Below, piece by piece: positions 61,371 through 64,000 of a DNA stretch of 64,000 nucleotides; within the stretch, counting starts at the first letter, position 1, and every line of letters starts with the position of its first letter. Source of the DNA: Symmachiella macrocystis (lineage in GTDB: Bacteria > Planctomycetota > Planctomycetia > Planctomycetales > Planctomycetaceae); contig NZ_SJPP01000001.1 of NCBI RefSeq assembly GCF_007860075.1, positions 3,321,490 through 3,385,489 on the forward strand, in the 5' to 3' direction. The notes under the pieces were generated by a model that worked only from the letters and a program-made list of their open reading frames with translations, was not told the DNA's origin and ran no database searches. The translations under genes were made by a program, and so were the position numbers.

Positions 61371-63194
61371 TTATTGGTCGTTGAAGACTAACTCTTCGGT
61401 GAGTGGTGTGACTTGGGCGACGGCTTGATCGATTGTTATAACGCCAATCAGTTTTCCGTCGCTGACGGCCAGGACGCTGGCTCCGTGCCAGTCGGGGTCG
61501 ATGGGCAGCGCGGGATCGATTTTCCAGCCCCCCTCCCCTGCTGAGAGTCGCGCTGCGGGGAGGGGAATGCGGTCTTTTTGTGTCGCTCCGACGATCAGGC
61601 ATTCTTCGATAGCTGTGGGAGCGCGGAGGCGGTCGACCGGCCAGGCGTTTGAGAATGATTTGCCGACTGCGATTTCCGCCAGCGCGCCGTAGGTGCGGGT
61701 CGTGTCAGCGGAGATCGTTAACTTTTGGCCAGCGACTTCTAGTGTGGGTTGTTTCTCGATGGCATCGGTAGAAGGGGTGAGAAGGTCAGTCGGACCGATG
61801 AGACGATTGTCGGCTAGCGGCAGAACCCAACCTAGTTTTTCTTGGTCGCGTTTGATTCCCAAAGTCCGCACTTGCCAGAGTAACGTTGCCCGCAATGGTT
61901 GTGGCAGCGACATCCCTTCGGGGAGCAGGGCGGAGCCGACCGGGATGCTGGGTTGCCACGTTAGCCATTCGTCTTTGGCTTCGGCATGGTACAAAAACCG
62001 ATGCCCGGTGGTGACGCGCTGGCCCGGGGAATCGGGTGTGGCCATCGCCACCGCACCGAGAGCGACGCTGGAGAGCGAATCGGCTTTGAAGTCGACGCCG
62101 GTGACGCCGAAATGGAAATCGATGCCGGTTTGATTCCAGAAGACGGTTTTTTCATGCACCAGTTCGCGATAGGCGGGTTGAATATAGGCGCGGGCTTCGA
62201 CGGTGGTCGCATCGCTGGAGAGGCCGGCGGTCATCATGTGTCCGATGCGAATGCCGCGATACATCACCGGCACCCCGCGTTGCAGGCCGCCGCGATGTGG
62301 GGTGTAAAGGACGATTTCTAAACCACCCGGCTCCCGTTCGCTGGAAGGAGGGGCGGAATCCAGTCCGTGAAACTGTGTGAGTGGCTCGGTCTCGTTTGGT
62401 CCGGGGAGCACGGCGATATACCGGCCGCTGACGACCGTCTCCAAGCCGCGGATGCCGGTCAGGTCGATGTCGGGGCGGGCGACCCAAAATTGGCTGCCGA
62501 CGCGCGCCAAGCGGCTGGCGTTGGCCAAAAGTCGCACCGCCACATCCACTCCGTTTTGATCCTCGTTGAGTTCAACAGCGGTCACTTCGCCGACCGCGAT
62601 GCCGCGGTACTTGATCGGATCGCCGACAGAGAGTCCGTATCCTTGACGAAAGTGAATCGTGATATCGACGACTTCGGTGTCCAGCATCATCAGCGGCGAT
62701 TCGGCGCCTGTGAATTCGACTTGTTTTTCTGCATCGGGGGGACCGGGCAGGACGCCGATGTATTTGGCTCCGACAACCGTTTCCAGACCACTCACGCGTC
62801 CCAAGCTGATGCGAGGCCGGACGATCCAGAATCGGCTTCCAGCACGGGCTAAGCCGACGGCGCGGGGTTCCATAGCGACGCGGACCGTGATGCCGGTCAG
62901 GTCCTTGTCTAACTCGACTGTAGTCACCTCACCGATGGCGATACCGCGATGTCGCAACAGGTCCCCCGGTTTGATGCCGTGTCCTTGTTGAAAATGGATC
63001 GCAATCTCCGGCCCTCGCGCGCGAACGGCTGAGACGATCAAATAGACGGCCAAGATCACACAAGCGGCGGTTAGCCACCACAGATGTCCGGTGGCGGCGC
63101 GGCGCCACCAAGTATTTGCGGCAGCGCGGATTTCTGCTTGAGGAAATTCGCTCGGAGCAGAAGGTGGATTGGTATTTGCTGGCTGTTCACTCAT
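61371..63194 (-). CDS. MCE-domain lipid-transport protein (PqiB-like) with unusual C-terminus
   Basis: 607 aa from ATG 63194 with GGGAGG upstream. One N-terminal membrane span at about 35-57 (LWWLTAACVILAVYLIVSAV) and then three MCE domains (about 65-150, 180-265, 295-390), each with the HxRGIxIGEV-type pattern: LLRHRGIAIGEVTTVEL, PIKYRGIAVGEVTAVEL, PVMYRGIRIGHMMTAGL. PqiB-like proteins move lipids between membranes. Instead of the long coiled coil typical of PqiB, residues about 400-607 look like a beta-barrel, with WHGASVLAVSDGKLIGVITI resembling the end of a trypsin fold. Overlaps pqiA by eight bases. Confidence 0.85.
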   Translation of the reverse strand: MSEQPANTNPPSAPSEFPQAEIRAAANTWWRRAATGHLWWLTAACVILAVYLIVSAVRARGPEIAIHFQQGHGIKPGDLLRHRGIAIGEVTTVELDKDLTGITVRVAMEPRAVGLARAGSRFWIVRPRISLGRVSGLETVVGAKYIGVLPGPPDAEKQVEFTGAESPLMMLDTEVVDITIHFRQGYGLSVGDPIKYRGIAVGEVTAVELNEDQNGVDVAVRLLANASRLARVGSQFWVARPDIDLTGIRGLETVVSGRYIAVLPGPNETEPLTQFHGLDSAPPSSEREPGGLEIVLYTPHRGGLQRGVPVMYRGIRIGHMMTAGLSSDATTVEARAYIQPAYRELVHEKTVFWNQTGIDFHFGVTGVDFKADSLSSVALGAVAMATPDSPGQRVTTGHRFLYHAEAKDEWLTWQPSIPVGSALLPEGMSLPQPLRATLLWQVRTLGIKRDQEKLGWVLPLADNRLIGPTDLLTPSTDAIEKQPTLEVAGQKLTISADTTRTYGALAEIAVGKSFSNAWPVDRLRAPTAIEECLIVGATQKDRIPLPAARLSAGEGGWKIDPALPIDPDWHGASVLAVSDGKLIGVITIDQAVAQVTPLTEELVFNDQ

Positions 63195-63783
63195 CGGTGA
63201 CCTCCCAGATTTCATGTGGGTCAAAGGATAAGGAGGCCAGCATGCTCATGGCGACACAAGCGACGAATGCAAACACGGCGGGGCCGAAATGAAATTCGAC
63301 GAGACTGCCCAATTTGACCAACATAACCAGAAATGCCAACAGCAACACATCCATCATGCTCCACTTGCCGGCCGTCTCCATGATGCGGTAGGTGACCGCC
63401 TTGTGTTTGCGGTGCATTAATTCCAGCAGGCTCAATTCGAGCAGCATGACAATTTTTGTGAGTGGAAAGATCACGGAGAACAACAACACGATTCCGCCGA
63501 CGAAGAAGTTGCCGTGTGCAAACAATTCGATGATGCCGCCGATCAGGCTCGATTCGTGATGATGACCGAGTTTTTCGATTTCCAAAATTGGCAGAAAGAT
63601 GGCCGGCCAAAAAAGTACGAATGCGCCCAGGGCGGCAGCTGTGGTGCGTTGCGCTGAGCGCCGTTCGTTTCCCGCACGGCAGATGGTGGCGCGACACCGC
63701 GTGCACGCGGCGACTTGTCCGGCAACCAAATCCGGCAAGCTGTGAATCATTCCGCAACAATGACACGCCCGGTAGGAGTTCAT
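63187..63783 (-). CDS. pqiA: Paraquat-inducible protein A, single copy
   Basis: 198 aa, ATG at 63783. N-terminal zinc-ribbon YRACHCCGMIH and ACTRCRATICR, followed by about four membrane spans (ALGAFVLFWPAIFLPILEI, GGIVLLFSVIFPLTKIVML, MDVLLLAFLVMLVKLGSLV, AVFAFVACVAMSMLASL). E. coli PqiA is a tandem of two such units (about 417 aa); this is one. Its end overlaps the MCE protein start (ATGAGTGA), so the two form a lipid-transport operon. Nothing recognisable lies from 63784 to the window end. Confidence 0.9.
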   Translation of the reverse strand: MNSYRACHCCGMIHSLPDLVAGQVAACTRCRATICRAGNERRSAQRTTAAALGAFVLFWPAIFLPILEIEKLGHHHESSLIGGIIELFAHGNFFVGGIVLLFSVIFPLTKIVMLLELSLLELMHRKHKAVTYRIMETAGKWSMMDVLLLAFLVMLVKLGSLVEFHFGPAVFAFVACVAMSMLASLSFDPHEIWEVTDE

Positions 63784-64000
63784 GGTTTCGTGCTGTCGTG
63801 AAGTGAATGAGAAATGAGATAACTTTCAGCGACTGTACCACGTTGGCCCGGTGCCGCCAAATAGCCAACGTACGGCAGTGTGGAGCGGTTCAAAATATCT
63901 CAAAACGGTCTGCGGTCAACTCAAAACTCGCCTCGACAGAAAAGGGGCATTTCCGTATTCTTCCGCCTCTTGAAAGCAACGGGATTTCCCTTTCCCATTT

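Noticed and set aside
1-64000. CRISPR arrays, rRNA genes, complete insertion sequences
   Set aside because: No regularly spaced repeats of CRISPR size, no rRNA-like sequence and no transposase were found.

Overview
The window looks like a chromosomal segment of a planctomycete (Planctomycetales/Planctomycetaceae type). This rests on family content: a DUF1501 protein with a Tat-like N-terminus, a DUF1580 protein, an ECF sigma factor overlapping a very large Ser/Thr kinase, SUMF-like and HEAT-repeat secreted proteins, a pectate-lyase-type beta-helix, and very large secreted/membrane proteins with no obvious relatives outside this group. No search could be run, so names rest on motifs and recalled family sequences.

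Layout. 1-2.6 kb is a decaying accessory region: a ParB-domain gene running off the left edge, a slightly degenerate tRNA-Asp, a DUF1580 gene, helically phased short repeats, and a tight cluster of three small genes of which one is frameshifted and one is interrupted by an in-frame TAG. 2.8-6.7 kb holds a DUF427 gene, a SUMF-like gene and purK-purE. 7.0-12.6 kb is a DAB inorganic-carbon uptake operon (dabB-dabA plus a small protein that resembles a beta-carbonic anhydrase without its zinc cysteines) with a good sigma70-type promoter and a divergent winged-helix regulator. 12.9-14.4 kb is a second mobile-element remnant with an internally deleted tyrosine integrase and a perfect palindrome in its leader. 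14.5-25.6 kb carries an M19 dipeptidase-like gene, tRNA-Pro with its terminator, two PilZ paralogues around an SPFH/ribbon-helix-helix pair split by a hairpin repeat, a FAD monooxygenase whose 3' end is duplicated around a small inserted gene, an MnmE-like GTPase, hpt, a ferredoxin, a lipoprotein and a K+ channel-like gene. 25.9-33.7 kb holds DUF1501, a response regulator, purA, a HAD phosphatase, a deoxyhypusine-synthase-like gene, a SufT-like gene and uppP.

33.9-44.1 kb is the most unusual part: two overlapping genes (1147 and 2237 aa) that on reading consist of three collinear homologous modules of about 1100 aa, each with a signal-like start, a long beta-rich exported region and a C-terminal membrane cluster; the larger gene appears to be a fusion of two. 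44.4-64 kb carries an inositol monophosphatase, a beta-helix protein, an outer-membrane-type protein, a pseudokinase-kinase-SRPBCC-degenerate cyclase protein with its ECF sigma factor, a class III aminotransferase, a HEAT-repeat protein, hemX-hemA, and pqiA with an MCE-domain protein.

How genes may work together: purK uses bicarbonate and sits beside the DAB bicarbonate pump; purE, purK, purA and hpt all serve purine metabolism though they lie in three separate places; the ECF factor and kinase overlap by four bases and probably form one signalling unit; pqiA and the MCE protein overlap and probably form a lipid-transport module.
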